From Botrimarina colliarenosi (GTDB lineage: Bacteria > Planctomycetota > Planctomycetia > Pirellulales > Lacipirellulaceae), in assembly GCF_007859955.1 (NCBI RefSeq), contig NZ_SJPR01000002.1:1-48252 (forward strand): 48,252 nt of DNA, read 5' to 3'. The notes under the pieces are model-generated. The model was not told where the DNA came from. It saw nothing but the letters and a program-made list of their open reading frames with translations, and searched no databases. This document shows, piece by piece, positions 8,609-18,236 of the stretch. Position 1 is the first letter of the stretch. Each line of letters opens with the position of its first letter. The position numbers and the translations under genes are program-made.

Positions 8609-11600
8609 ATGTCGGCAACGGCATCGTCGATCCCCCGTATGCCCCGTCGCTCGACGTCTCTTGTCCGAAACAGTCTGAAGAAACGCAAGGGCGGCCGCCG
8701 CCTGCGATGCGAAGCGCTCGAAGGGCGCCTCGTGATGGCGGTCGTCATCAGCGAGTTCTTGGCGGAGAATGACTCGGGGATCGAAGACGCCGCCGGGCGC
8801 CGGCACGATTGGATCGAGCTGACAAACACCGGAGCAAGCGTCGCGGACGTGTCGGGTTGGAGCCTGACGGACGACGCCGGGAACCTCGCCAAGTGGCAGA
8901 TTCCCGTGACGGCCGAGACCACCAGCCTAGCGCCGGGCGAGAAGTTGCTGGTGTTCGCCTCGGGTTCGAGCGGCGAGGTGGGCGTTGTTGGGACTGAGTT
9001 GCACGCCAACTTCCAGCTCTCCCAGGAGCCGGGGTACTTGGGGCTTGTGAGGCCGGACGGCGTCACGGTCGAGAGCGAGTTCAATCTCTACCCTCAGCAG
9101 ACGCCCGACATCTCCTTCGGGCTGGGGGTGGGGGTCAATTCTTCTTCAACGGTGACCTTCTTGAGCGCCGGCACGTCGGCGGCCGGCGATGGTTCCCCCG
9201 CCCAGTTCAGGCCCTACACGGGCATTGACGCCGATGTCGACGACCATTGGAGGGAGATCGGTTACGTGGCGGGCGCCGGCGATGGCTGGGTCAATGCGAC
9301 CAACGGCCTCGGCTTTGGCTACGGCAGCCCCTGGCAAGACAGCACGGTCAACCTCAACAACGAACTCGCCGGGTACACCCGGATGCCCTTCGTTGTGACT
9401 GACGCGGCGCAGCTCCTGTCGCTGAGCCTCGAACTACGGGTCGACAACGGGTACATCGTCTACCTCAACGGTCGAGAGGTGCAGCGTGAGCGGATCGCAA
9501 CAACGTTCCAAATCGGCCATGACTGGACCGACAACAAACAGAACGGCGGGCTCAACGCTCGGCAGAATCTCGACAACGGGACGATTATGGGTTCCCCAGC
9601 CGTGATCGATCTCACGCCGTGGCTCGACACGATTGAGGAAGGCGACAACGTGCTCGCCATCTATGCCGCCAATCACACGAGCGACACGGGCGACTACCTC
9701 GTTCACGCGAATCTGACCGCCGAGCGGGCGGCCGGCCCGGTCGCCGAGACCTTCATGGTCACTCCAACGCCAGGTGAAGAGAACGGGGCAGGTTACTTAG
9801 GAATCCTTGAGGACACCGTTTTCTCCCATGATCGCGGGTTCTATGACGCCCCGTTCGATTTGACCATCGCCGCGGTGGGACCTGGCGCGGTCCCTGAGCC
9901 AGGAACGACCATCCGCTATACGACCGACGGGACCCGGCCAACGCTGACCAATGGCCTCACCTACACGGGACCGATCACCGTTTCCACGGATGGCGTGGCG
10001 AGTCTGAGCTACGCCGACGCCGGCGTGGTGACGGTGCGCGCCGCCGCGTTCAAGCCGGGTTACTTCTCCACGAACGTCGACACCCAGTCCTATGTCTTCT
10101 TGGACGACGTGCTGACCCAGGACGGCGTCGGCCTGCCCACCTACAGCTCGTGGGGCAACTCGGGACCCGATTGGGACGTTGATCCCGCGATCGTCAGCTC
10201 GGTTGGCGCCACGAACCTGAAAGAGGACCTCAAGTCGATCCCGACGATTTCACTGGTGATGGACTGGGAAGAGTTGTTCGGTGACGGCACGACCGGCGAC
10301 GGTCACGGGATCTACACGCAGATCGACGACTGGCGTGAGAAGAGCGACGAGCGCTACGCGTCGCTCGAGTATTTCACCGACGGGCTCACCGAAGAGTTTC
10401 AGATCGACGCGGTCGTCGAGATCCAGGGCCACTCCAGCACGATCCGCCAGGACGGCAACTGGCGGAGCGACAAGATGTCGTTCGATATCAAGTTCAAGCA
10501 GCCGTACGACACCAAGCTGGAGTCGGACACCCTGTTTGGCAACGCCGTGAATGCGTCCCAGAACGTGGCCAACCGCTTCGATTCGATTGTTCTCGACGCG
10601 CAGTACAACTACACGTTCGCGGTCAACAACACGACGGTTCAAGGCCCGTACGCGACTTACGTTCACGACCAAGTGGTCGCCGACCTCGCCAACATGGCGG
10701 GCGTCGAGTCACCCAACGGCCGGTGGGTGCATCTCTATATCAATGGCCTCTACTGGGGGATCTACAACGCGCACGAGCGCCCCTCCGACGCGTTTGCCGA
10801 GGAGTACTTCGGCGGCGACAAGGACGATTACTTCGTCGTGAAAGGGTTTGAGGGCCAGAATCTGTTGCACGGCGGCACGCAGGGCAAGTACCAGCAGGCC
10901 GACGGCGGGATCGCTTCGCAGGAGGCCTATCAAAACCTGATTGATACGGTGCGCGGCAACCTAGCGAACCTCGCGGGGTATCAGGACGTGGCCGACCTCC
11001 TCGATATCGACGCGTTCATCGACTACGTGGTCGTGCTCATCTATGCGGGCAACTACGACTGGGGCGAGTTGAACTGGTTCGCCTCGTTCAACAGCGTCGA
11101 TCCCGACGGCAAATGGCGGTTCCACTCTTGGGATCAGGAGCACGCGTTCCCTAATGACCAGAACGACGCGGCAGGCGGCGGAACCAATTTCAATCAGGCG
11201 TACGATCACTTTTCGCAGCTCGTCATCAATGACTTCGGCGAGCACGAGTATGGCCCCACCGGCATCCACCTCATGCTGATGGAGAGCGACGAGTACCGGC
11301 TCCGGTTCTCCGACCGCGTGGAGAAGCTTTTGCGTCACGATGGCGTGCTCACGCCCGCCAACGCCCAGGCCGTTTGGCAGGCCCGCGTCGACGAGATCGC
11401 CGACGCCATCAATGGCGAGGCGGCCCGGTGGGGCGACAACCGCAGTCCCGACAAGACGGGCGGCGACTGGGCGACTAACGCCCAGTACACGTCGGACCAT
11501 TTTTTCTTCGCCAACGGGCCGTACCAGAGCCGCACCGACACCGTCATCGACATTTTCAATAGCACGAGCTCTTCGGGAGTCGGCAAGGGCGATTGGCTTG

Positions 11601-12967
11601 TGAATCTCGACGCGCCCACGTTCAGCCAGTACGGAGGCGAGTTTGCCGCGCCGTTCAATCTGACGATGACCAATCCCAACGGTGGCGGCGTCATCTACTA
11701 CACGTTGGATGGCACAGACCCCCGCACGCCAGGAGGCGGAATCAGCCCGACGGCGTTGAGCGGCGGTTCGATTGTCTTGACCGAGGCGACCCGGGTGCGG
11801 GCGCGAGTGTTCGACGCGGGGCAGGCCGGGGCGGCGGACGACTGGAGCGCTGAGGTCGATAAGGCGTTTGTCAGCGCCGACCCCCTGTCGCTTCGCATCG
11901 TTGAGCTCATGTACAACCCGGCCGCGTCGGGCGACCTGGAGTACATCGAGCTACTCAATACAGGCTCGACGCCGATCGACCTGGCCGGTGTGCGCCTTGC
12001 AGACTTTTCGACCGAGGGCTACGTCTTCGCCAGCCAGACGCTCGGCGCCGGCGAGCGGATCGTTGTTCCGCAGAGCGTCGCGGCCTTCCAGGCCCATTAT
12101 CCCTCGGTGACGAACGTCACCTCGACGGCTTTCAGCGGTTCGCTAAGCAACGGGGGCGAGACGGTTACGCTCGTCGACGCCTTGGGGAACACGCTACAGT
12201 CGTTCGCCTACGATGACGACGGGACGGCCGGTTGGCCGACGACCCCCGACGGTGGCGGCCCCTCGCTGGAGTACGTCGGCCCGCTGAACGCCGGCGAGAA
12301 CCCGCTTGATGGGACACCGCTGGACCCGTTCGACGACCCCGTCAACTGGGTCGCCAGTGCTGTGGAGGGCGGCACGCCCGGCGCCGACGGCCAACTGCCG
12401 GGCGATTACGACCGAAACGGTACGGTGGAGCAGGCGGACCACGCCGTTTGGGCGTCGGCTTACGGGCAATCGGTTGCTGTGGGGTTGGGGGCCGACGGCA
12501 ACGGCGATGGCGTCGTCAACGCGGCGGACTACACCGTCTGGCGAGACCATCTCGGCATGTCGTTGCAGCCGGCGTTCGTGGCGTCGACCGTCGCCCTGGC
12601 GGTCGAGGCTTCCGCTGTCGATCCGATCAGCGCGCCACTTGCCGACGCCACCGGGTCCGAGGCGACTGCCGTTGGTTTGGCGCGTAGCGCCTACCGACCT
12701 TCGCTGCGTTCCGCCGCCCCGTCGGTGGCGCTGCGCGATTCGATCGGGTTGGTTAGGGCCACCCCGCCATCGACAACCATCGAGGACGCCTTGCTGCTGA
12801 TCGCCCCGACCTCGACGAAGACGCTCGACGCCGCCGAGTTCGACAGCGTCCTGCGGCAAGGCGAAGAAGGCGCCGACGACAACGCGGTCGAAGCGGTTTT
12901 CGCCGCCATGGGCGCCGAGGCATTCGGCGGAGAGGGGCGCGGGCTGGAAAGGCGGTTTGACGGCTAG
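8609..12967 (+). CDS. Large CotH-kinase family surface protein with lamin-tail and dockerin domains
   Basis: The protein has 1452 residues from the ATG at 8609 (GTG at 8555 and ATG at 8639 are alternatives). Near the N-terminus is the LEPR-like motif RCEALEGRLVMA, common on planctomycete exported proteins. Then come a lamin-tail domain (about 45-170), a chitobiase-C-like bridge (TIRYTTDGTRPT, about 435), a CotH kinase-like domain (about 545-900) with IQGHSSTIR, WVHLYINGLYWGIYNAHERP and the acidic HSWDQEHAF site, a second bridge (VIYYTLDGTDPRT, about 1025), a second lamin-tail domain (about 1093-1200) and a dockerin pair (about 1265-1315). CotH proteins of spores are atypical kinases; activity here is untested. 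There is no PEP-CTERM signal; a polar tail of about 130 residues follows the dockerin. DUF1559, VTC and DUF4956 genes follow closely. Confidence 0.9.
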   Translation: MSATASSIPRMPRRSTSLVRNSLKKRKGGRRLRCEALEGRLVMAVVISEFLAENDSGIEDAAGRRHDWIELTNTGASVADVSGWSLTDDAGNLAKWQIPVTAETTSLAPGEKLLVFASGSSGEVGVVGTELHANFQLSQEPGYLGLVRPDGVTVESEFNLYPQQTPDISFGLGVGVNSSSTVTFLSAGTSAAGDGSPAQFRPYTGIDADVDDHWREIGYVAGAGDGWVNATNGLGFGYGSPWQDSTVNLNNELAGYTRMPFVVTDAAQLLSLSLELRVDNGYIVYLNGREVQRERIATTFQIGHDWTDNKQNGGLNARQNLDNGTIMGSPAVIDLTPWLDTIEEGDNVLAIYAANHTSDTGDYLVHANLTAERAAGPVAETFMVTPTPGEENGAGYLGILEDTVFSHDRGFYDAPFDLTIAAVGPGAVPEPGTTIRYTTDGTRPTLTNGLTYTGPITVSTDGVASLSYADAGVVTVRAAAFKPGYFSTNVDTQSYVFLDDVLTQDGVGLPTYSSWGNSGPDWDVDPAIVSSVGATNLKEDLKSIPTISLVMDWEELFGDGTTGDGHGIYTQIDDWREKSDERYASLEYFTDGLTEEFQIDAVVEIQGHSSTIRQDGNWRSDKMSFDIKFKQPYDTKLESDTLFGNAVNASQNVANRFDSIVLDAQYNYTFAVNNTTVQGPYATYVHDQVVADLANMAGVESPNGRWVHLYINGLYWGIYNAHERPSDAFAEEYFGGDKDDYFVVKGFEGQNLLHGGTQGKYQQADGGIASQEAYQNLIDTVRGNLANLAGYQDVADLLDIDAFIDYVVVLIYAGNYDWGELNWFASFNSVDPDGKWRFHSWDQEHAFPNDQNDAAGGGTNFNQAYDHFSQLVINDFGEHEYGPTGIHLMLMESDEYRLRFSDRVEKLLRHDGVLTPANAQAVWQARVDEIADAINGEAARWGDNRSPDKTGGDWATNAQYTSDHFFFANGPYQSRTDTVIDIFNSTSSSGVGKGDWLVNLDAPTFSQYGGEFAAPFNLTMTNPNGGGVIYYTLDGTDPRTPGGGISPTALSGGSIVLTEATRVRARVFDAGQAGAADDWSAEVDKAFVSADPLSLRIVELMYNPAASGDLEYIELLNTGSTPIDLAGVRLADFSTEGYVFASQTLGAGERIVVPQSVAAFQAHYPSVTNVTSTAFSGSLSNGGETVTLVDALGNTLQSFAYDDDGTAGWPTTPDGGGPSLEYVGPLNAGENPLDGTPLDPFDDPVNWVASAVEGGTPGADGQLPGDYDRNGTVEQADHAVWASAYGQSVAVGLGADGNGDGVVNAADYTVWRDHLGMSLQPAFVASTVALAVEASAVDPISAPLADATGSEATAVGLARSAYRPSLRSAAPSVALRDSIGLVRATPPSTTIEDALLLIAPTSTKTLDAAEFDSVLRQGEEGADDNAVEAVFAAMGAEAFGGEGRGLERRFDG

Positions 12968-13018
12968 CCTTTGGTGTTCCTCTTGCAAGGCGGGCGTCTC
13001 CTTACGGCCGGGTAACGA

Positions 13019-13978
13019 ATGAAGCAGGTTGGTCTTGATCGCAATGACGGCGCCGGTTTTACGCTGGTCGAACTCCTCGTCGTGATTGCGATCATCGGGG
13101 TGCTGTTGGCGCTGCTGCTGCCCGCGGTCCAATCGGCTCGCGAGAGCAGTCGGCGGTCGGTCTGCCAGAACAATCTGCGACAGATCGGTCTGGCGCTGGC
13201 CAACCACGAATCGGCGCACGGCAAGTACCCGCCGGGGAAGCGTTGGTCGGCGGAACGCTCCGACCCCCTAGCGTTCGACTACGCCTGGTCCAGCATTGTG
13301 CTGGGCTATCTCGACGAGGAAGCGTTGCGAGTGCAGATCGACTTCAGTACGCCGTTAACGTCCGCCAAGAACCTGCCGTTCACCAGCAGTGTGGTCTCGA
13401 TCTACCTCTGTCCGAGCGCCGCGACTCTCGCGCCGAACCGCAGCCCCGAAGGCCGACTCTTCGGGCTCGCAGGACAGTCGGGCGAGGGGCTCGCCTGTAT
13501 CGATTACATGGGGGTGTCCGGGCCCGACAAAGACAAGACCAACACGGCGGCTGGCGAGAAATACGGGCCGCAACGCGGCGTGCTGCTCGGCACGAAAGGG
13601 CTGCCGAGGGGCGACACGCTGATGGAGCCCCCGGCCGTCACGGTGGCGAGAATCACCGACGGACTTTCCCACACCGTCGCCGTCGTCGAGTGCACGGGTA
13701 GGGGGGTCGAGCTGAGCAAGAAGGGCGCGGTGAAGAATCTCAACGGCGCGTGGGCGTCCGGGAGCAACATCAGCCACCTCAAGAAGGGGATTAACGAGAC
13801 GCCGCCGCCCGAGGCGTGGGACGACGAGCGAGTCTTCTCAGAGCACCCTGCGGGCGCGAACTCGCTGGCCTGCGACGGGGCGGTTCACTTCTTGACGGAC
13901 GACACCGACGAAGGGGTCCTTCGTTCTCTCTGCTCACGCGACGGCGGCGAGTCGATCGACGGCTTTCCGGGGGACTAG
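13019..13978 (+). CDS. DUF1559 domain protein with prepilin-type N-terminus
   Basis: A 319-residue protein starting [12 protein letters not shown] and then [21 protein letters not shown], the prepilin-like segment, followed by [20 protein letters not shown]. The C-terminus keeps the family pattern in altered form ([18 protein letters not shown] in place of HPGG..ADGS). It is shorter than the other two members in this window. It sits 51 bases after the CotH gene, and its stop is one base before the VTC start, so it is embedded in the CotH-VTC-DUF4956 module; a role in exporting or assembling the CotH protein is possible but only inferred. Confidence 0.9.
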   Translation: MKQVGLDRNDGAGFTLVELLVVIAIIGVLLALLLPAVQSARESSRRSVCQNNLRQIGLALANHESAHGKYPPGKRWSAERSDPLAFDYAWSSIVLGYLDEEALRVQIDFSTPLTSAKNLPFTSSVVSIYLCPSAATLAPNRSPEGRLFGLAGQSGEGLACIDYMGVSGPDKDKTNTAAGEKYGPQRGVLLGTKGLPRGDTLMEPPAVTVARITDGLSHTVAVVECTGRGVELSKKGAVKNLNGAWASGSNISHLKKGINETPPPEAWDDERVFSEHPAGANSLACDGAVHFLTDDTDEGVLRSLCSRDGGESIDGFPGD

Positions 13979-13979
13979 T

Positions 13980-14759
13980 TTGATTCATCACGAACCCTCC
14001 GCCCGAGACGATCCGGACGCCGAGTCGCTCGCCTCCCAGCTCTCGCCGATCTCGCTCGAAGAGACCGACGGCGTGCGGTTGATGAATCGCGTCGATACGA
14101 AGTACGCCGTGGCGCGTTCGCTCGTCCCACGTCTGCTGGCCGAAATCGGGAAGGAGTACCGCGTGCTGGAAGTCGGCGGTCTTCGCCTGACGCCGTACTC
14201 GACGCTCTACTTCGACACGATCGGCAGAGGCTGCTACCACGACCACCACAACGGCAAGGCGCGGCGGTTGAAATACCGGATGCGGCGGTACGGCCAGTCG
14301 GGCCCGTCGTTCTTTGAAGTGAAGCAGAAGACAAACAAGGGCCGCACGGTCAAGCAACGCGTGCCGATCGCAGCGGTCGGCGCTACGATCGAAGGCGCAG
14401 CGGCGGCGCTCGCCGAAGAAGTCGCCGGTATGCGGCTCGATCTGACGCCTCAAATCTGGACGAACTTTTCCCGGATGACGCTGGTCGGACGCGGTCATCC
14501 CGAACGGGTCACGATCGACATCGCTCTCGAGTTCAACGATGAGTTCGGCCGACGCGCCCTACTAAACGACGTGGCGATCATCGAGGTCAAGCAGCAGCGA
14601 TCGAACCCGCTGTCGCCCGCCCGTAAGCAACTCCGGGCCCTGGGGCAGCGGCCGCTCCGCGTTAGCAAGTACTGCACCGGGAGTCTGCTGCTTGACCCAG
14701 CGTTGAAGAAAAACCGATTCAAGCACGCCCTGTTGGCGCTAAACGACTTATCCGAGTGA
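13980..14759 (+). CDS. VTC-domain polyphosphate polymerase-like protein
   Basis: A soluble protein of 259 residues with the VTC tunnel fold, which in yeast Vtc4 makes polyphosphate from ATP. Matching catalytic-type residues are visible: RVDTKY (about 38-42), LKYRMRRY (K98, R100, R102), FFEVKQK (E113, K115, K117), NFSRM (R166), TIDIALEF (D180), IIEVKQ (E202, K204) and a late Lys (SKY, K230). The likely start is TTG at 13980, one base after the DUF1559 stop; the first in-frame ATG would remove the first strand. Bacterial VTC proteins of this type are usually encoded next to DUF4956 membrane proteins and often CotH proteins, as here. Whether the product is polyphosphate has to be tested. Confidence 0.88.
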   Translation: MIHHEPSARDDPDAESLASQLSPISLEETDGVRLMNRVDTKYAVARSLVPRLLAEIGKEYRVLEVGGLRLTPYSTLYFDTIGRGCYHDHHNGKARRLKYRMRRYGQSGPSFFEVKQKTNKGRTVKQRVPIAAVGATIEGAAAALAEEVAGMRLDLTPQIWTNFSRMTLVGRGHPERVTIDIALEFNDEFGRRALLNDVAIIEVKQQRSNPLSPARKQLRALGQRPLRVSKYCTGSLLLDPALKKNRFKHALLALNDLSE

Positions 14760-14772
14760 GAACGCTTCGCTG

Positions 14773-15429
14773 ATGGAAATCTTCGAGACGCCGCTGTACG
14801 ACGACGATCTGATCAAGATGCTGGGGCGTTTCTCGCTGAACGTCCTTGCGTTGACGATCATTGTCAAACAAGTCTACTACCAGAGGTCGAGGAGTAAGGA
14901 TTACCTCTTCACTTTCTATGTGATCAATGTCATCACCTTCTTCATCTGCTTCACGATGAAGAAGCTCGAGCTCGAGTTAGGGATGGCGTTGGGGTTGTTC
15001 GCCATCTTTGGCGTGCTGCGGTACCGCACCGACCCCATCCCGGTCCGAGAGATGTCGTATCTTTTCATCGTCATCGGCCTTGGGACGATCAATGCTCTAT
15101 CCAACCGTAAGGTAAGTTGGATCGAACTCGGCTGCGTCAACGGCATTATCGTCGGTCTGCCGGCGATTCTCGAAAGCCTGCCGCTGCTGCAGCAGGAGTC
15201 GCGGGAAGAGGTCCTCTACGAGCGTATCGAGATGATCCGGCCGGAGAACCACGCCGGCCTTGTTGCTGACCTCGAGGAACGCACCGGGTTGAAGCTGTCT
15301 CGCATCGAACTTGGGAAAGTCGATCTGCTTCGCGACACGGTGACCGTGACGGTCTTCTTCTTTCCCCACGAGCAGAGGTCCCCCTCTGTCGGCGACGTCG
15401 AGATTACCCGGCGCGTCCACCGTCAATGA
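14773..15429 (+). CDS. DUF4956 family membrane protein
   Basis: A 218-residue protein with about five membrane segments in its first 140 residues and a soluble C-terminal domain (about 145-218). The family signature is clear: a Gly-rich helix leading to FGVLRYRTDPIPVREMSYLF. The soluble part (LYERIEMIRPENHAGLVADL and on) resembles a small ferredoxin-fold-like sensor region. DUF4956 proteins are found beside VTC-domain genes and may form the membrane channel or anchor for the polymerase, as other Vtc subunits do in yeast; that is inference. It starts 13 bases after the VTC stop and is the last gene of the module. Confidence 0.88.
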   Translation: MEIFETPLYDDDLIKMLGRFSLNVLALTIIVKQVYYQRSRSKDYLFTFYVINVITFFICFTMKKLELELGMALGLFAIFGVLRYRTDPIPVREMSYLFIVIGLGTINALSNRKVSWIELGCVNGIIVGLPAILESLPLLQQESREEVLYERIEMIRPENHAGLVADLEERTGLKLSRIELGKVDLLRDTVTVTVFFFPHEQRSPSVGDVEITRRVHRQ

Positions 15430-16146
15430 GTCGAGCCGAAGTAGGGCGATTTGGATTTGATTGTCGAGCGGGTCGATTGCCCAGCGGATGGCGGGTCGGT
15501 GGCTGGTGTCGAAACAGGGATGTCGACCGGCCCGATGTCGAGAAAAGGGGCCGTCGGCGCCGAAACGGCGGCCATCAGCAGGAGCCGCTCACAAGAGAAC
15601 CCCCCCCTCCGGCCAACGGAGTCGCCGCCCGACTTGCCTTGCTTTCGGGCGGCGGGAGCCGCGTCAACACGGTCCGGTTCTTCCGAGGGGGCGAGCAACG
15701 TTTTGAACGATCTGGTGGCGATGCATGCGGGTCGATGCAACGAGTCGGCGTAGTTTTGCAACTGCAGTCGTTGTTGAGCGTGGGCCAATCGGTTTCAATG
15801 CCGGTTCTGGTTACTCTTATCCCAACTTATCAACTCAGCTATTCAAACTCTGCGATTCAACCTTGCCGCCCGCGACTTGGACGACTGCTTCCAGTGAGCC
15901 CGGCCTCTCGAAGCCAAATCGGCTGCCTGATTGGCGCCGAAGTTCGCCGTCGTTGACGCTCGGGGCCCTAAGAATGGTCAGCGAGGCTCACCTGCCGGGT
16001 TCGTTGGGGCTGGCGTTCGCGGTGTTTTGACAAATTACAGCGGGCTGGACGAAATACGGCGGGCTGCTAGTCGACGCAGTTGAACTGCGGCGATGTCCCT
16101 TTGATGTTCCTGCATGACTGACCCCGTTGGGGCGGAGACTGATTCG
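15430..16146 (+). other. Long intergenic region upstream of the fused PEP-CTERM gene
   Basis: About 720 bases without a credible gene. Open frames at 15426-15956 (plus) and 15423-15788 (minus) lack motifs and have chance-like composition. GC content drops after about 15780. A TTGACA box at 16027-16032 is followed after 17-18 bases only by weak -10 candidates, and the short sequence GCGGGCTG occurs twice close by (around 16040 and 16058). This could be the promoter area for the downstream gene. Confidence 0.4.
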
Positions 16147-18162
16147 ATGAGATATGCATCGGCGCCATTATCATTGCTTGCGGCCTTTGTGGTGCTAACG
16201 TCGTCTGCGCGAAGCGAGATACTCGCGTATGAGGGGTTTGACTACGCCGCGGGTTCGCTCAGCGGCGCAAACGGCGGCTACGGATGGGAGAACGCTTGGA
16301 GCGTTTCGAACGACGCCGTCGTCGTCCCCGGCAGCCTTGCCTACAACGACGGCGTCAACAATCTTCCCACCACGGGGGGGCATGTCGTTGTCGGCGGCGC
16401 CGCGGGTACCGCCACGGCGGTGCGGACGTTGGTCTCCAACCTCACCTTGTCGCCCGGCGACTACTGGATGAGCTTTGTCGGGCGCCGCGACCTCCCGCAC
16501 CCCGACACGCCGAACAACTACGCCCGCGCCGCGGCGTTCCAGACGCAGTACCTCGGGTCGTCGTCGGTCGAGCAGTTCAGCGTCGGCAAGGTGACGACCA
16601 GTATTGCGGGGTCGGTCACGCAGACCTGGGACTTGTTCTCGATCCAGGCCAACCCCCAGAGCATCACCAGCACCGGCGTTGATCAGTCAACCCAGGTGAT
16701 GGCGCTGATGCAGGTGACCATCGTCGGAGGCGACGACGAGGCGAACGACGACACCGTGAATCTCTGGATCAACCCGAGCCTCGACGAGAACGTCCCGCTA
16801 GGAACCCCTGACGCCATCAACACCGGCTTTGACGACTACCTCTTCGACAGCCTCCGGCTGTTTGCCGGCGGGTCGACAGCGGACGGTCTCTACGCCCAGG
16901 TGGCGATCGACGAGATCCGCCTCGGAACGACGCTCAAAGACGCCCTCACCGGCCAGATTCTGGCCGGCGACACCAACGGCGATGGCGCGGTCACGGCCGC
17001 CGACCTGACACCGATCCGCACGAACTATCGGCAGTCGGTGTCGTTCCGCAGCGAAGGCGACCTGAATGGCGACGGCGTCGTCAGCTTCGCCGACTTCCGG
17101 CAGTTCAAAGACGCCCTCCTCGGCGCCGGCGCGTCGCTGGAAGGACTCAACCTAACGTTCTTGAGTGTTCCCGAGCCGAACGCTGCCGTACTCGGCGGCC
17201 TCGCTCTAGGCTTCGCAGCGATGTTCCGCCGACGCCGCGTCGCGGCCGTCGTGGCCGTCGCCCTCCTGGCGACGATGACTCCCTCGACCGCTTCGGCCGC
17301 CATCACGGCCGTTGGTGACTCGGAGGATGGCTACGGGGTGTCGCCGGCTGTGTTTACGGTGGACCCCTTTGCCGCCGCCGCGAACGCCAACCGCGGCATC
17401 GCCAACACACGCAAGCTCCGCCAAACCTTCCAGAACCCGGCCGACATCAATGTCGGCGAGATCGTTCTCTCGTTTGATGTCACCGGAGGCAGTACGGTCG
17501 GCGGGTCGGGCGACACGGGCCTGGCGATCAGGATCTTCGAGGTCGCTGACACGCTCGCCTCGAGTTGGTTGCCGTTGGGGCTGCCGATCAAGGAGTTCGT
17601 CCTCCCTCCTGGCGAAATGCCTGGCTCCAATCAGACGCTCAGCTTCACGTTGACGGACGGCGATATCTTCTTGCTTCCCGCCCGCTCGATAGGCGCCGAA
17701 GGGTACGGACTTGAGATTTCTACTCCGCTGGCCCTCAGTTCTGACGGCAACCCGGGCGTGCTGTACTTCTCTAACGATTCGATGACCGATAGTTACCCCG
17801 CCGGTCGTTATTACACGGAGGGCGGCTCCGCCAGCAGCAGCTATCGCGACATCGGCTTGTCGCTGATCGGCACCGACGCCGAGGTCTGTATCCCCGGTGA
17901 CGTTAATTGCGACGGCACGGTCGATGTCGATAACGACTTGTCCGTCATTGCCGGTAACTTCCGCCAGGCGGTGTCGGGGCGCGAGTTCGGCGACCTCACT
18001 TCCAACGGGGTCGTCGACTTCGACGATTTTGACCAGTGGAAGACGAACTACACCGGCTCGCTCGCGAACGTCAACCTTGCGTTCTTGAGCGTCCCCGAAC
18101 CAGCCGCTCTTGGGCTGGTGATGTTGGCGACGACCGTGGTCGTTGCTCGCCGTCGTCGTTAA
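16147..18162 (+). CDS. In-frame double PEP-CTERM protein (two exported proteins fused)
   Basis: The product has 671 residues from the ATG at 16147, which has GGAG nine bases upstream. The first half has a signal peptide, a beta-rich domain, a dockerin-like pair (GDTNGDGAVTAAD, GDLNGDGVVSFADF) and a complete PEP-CTERM signal (SVPEPNAAVLGGL, hydrophobic stretch, RRRR at about 361-364). With no stop, the frame goes straight into VAAVVAVALLATMTPSTASA, a good signal peptide ending near 384, then a second beta domain, a second calcium-loop pair (GDVNCDGTVDVD, DLTSNGVVDFDDF) and a final PEP-CTERM signal ending in RRRR. An internal ATG at 17221 (MFRRRR) could start the second half alone, but no strong ribosome site precedes it. 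It looks like two neighbouring genes joined so that the Arg cluster serves both signals. Confidence 0.85.
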   Translation: MRYASAPLSLLAAFVVLTSSARSEILAYEGFDYAAGSLSGANGGYGWENAWSVSNDAVVVPGSLAYNDGVNNLPTTGGHVVVGGAAGTATAVRTLVSNLTLSPGDYWMSFVGRRDLPHPDTPNNYARAAAFQTQYLGSSSVEQFSVGKVTTSIAGSVTQTWDLFSIQANPQSITSTGVDQSTQVMALMQVTIVGGDDEANDDTVNLWINPSLDENVPLGTPDAINTGFDDYLFDSLRLFAGGSTADGLYAQVAIDEIRLGTTLKDALTGQILAGDTNGDGAVTAADLTPIRTNYRQSVSFRSEGDLNGDGVVSFADFRQFKDALLGAGASLEGLNLTFLSVPEPNAAVLGGLALGFAAMFRRRRVAAVVAVALLATMTPSTASAAITAVGDSEDGYGVSPAVFTVDPFAAAANANRGIANTRKLRQTFQNPADINVGEIVLSFDVTGGSTVGGSGDTGLAIRIFEVADTLASSWLPLGLPIKEFVLPPGEMPGSNQTLSFTLTDGDIFLLPARSIGAEGYGLEISTPLALSSDGNPGVLYFSNDSMTDSYPAGRYYTEGGSASSSYRDIGLSLIGTDAEVCIPGDVNCDGTVDVDNDLSVIAGNFRQAVSGREFGDLTSNGVVDFDDFDQWKTNYTGSLANVNLAFLSVPEPAALGLVMLATTVVVARRRR

Positions 18163-18236
18163 GGCGTCGGCATTGATTCGCACCGGTAAGTAAGCCTCAT
18201 CATCTCGCGGTTATCATCTCCCGACGGCAGCTCCCG

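Noticed and set aside
13019..13978. Calling the DUF1559 proteins true type IV pilins or type II secretion pseudopilins.
   Set aside because: The leader motif is shared, but no pilus assembly or secretion genes are nearby and the C-terminal domain is specific to DUF1559.
15426..15956. A 176-codon plus-strand frame after the DUF4956 gene.
   Set aside because: No domain, signal or ribosome site; Arg/Gly-rich composition typical of chance frames, with competing frames on both strands.
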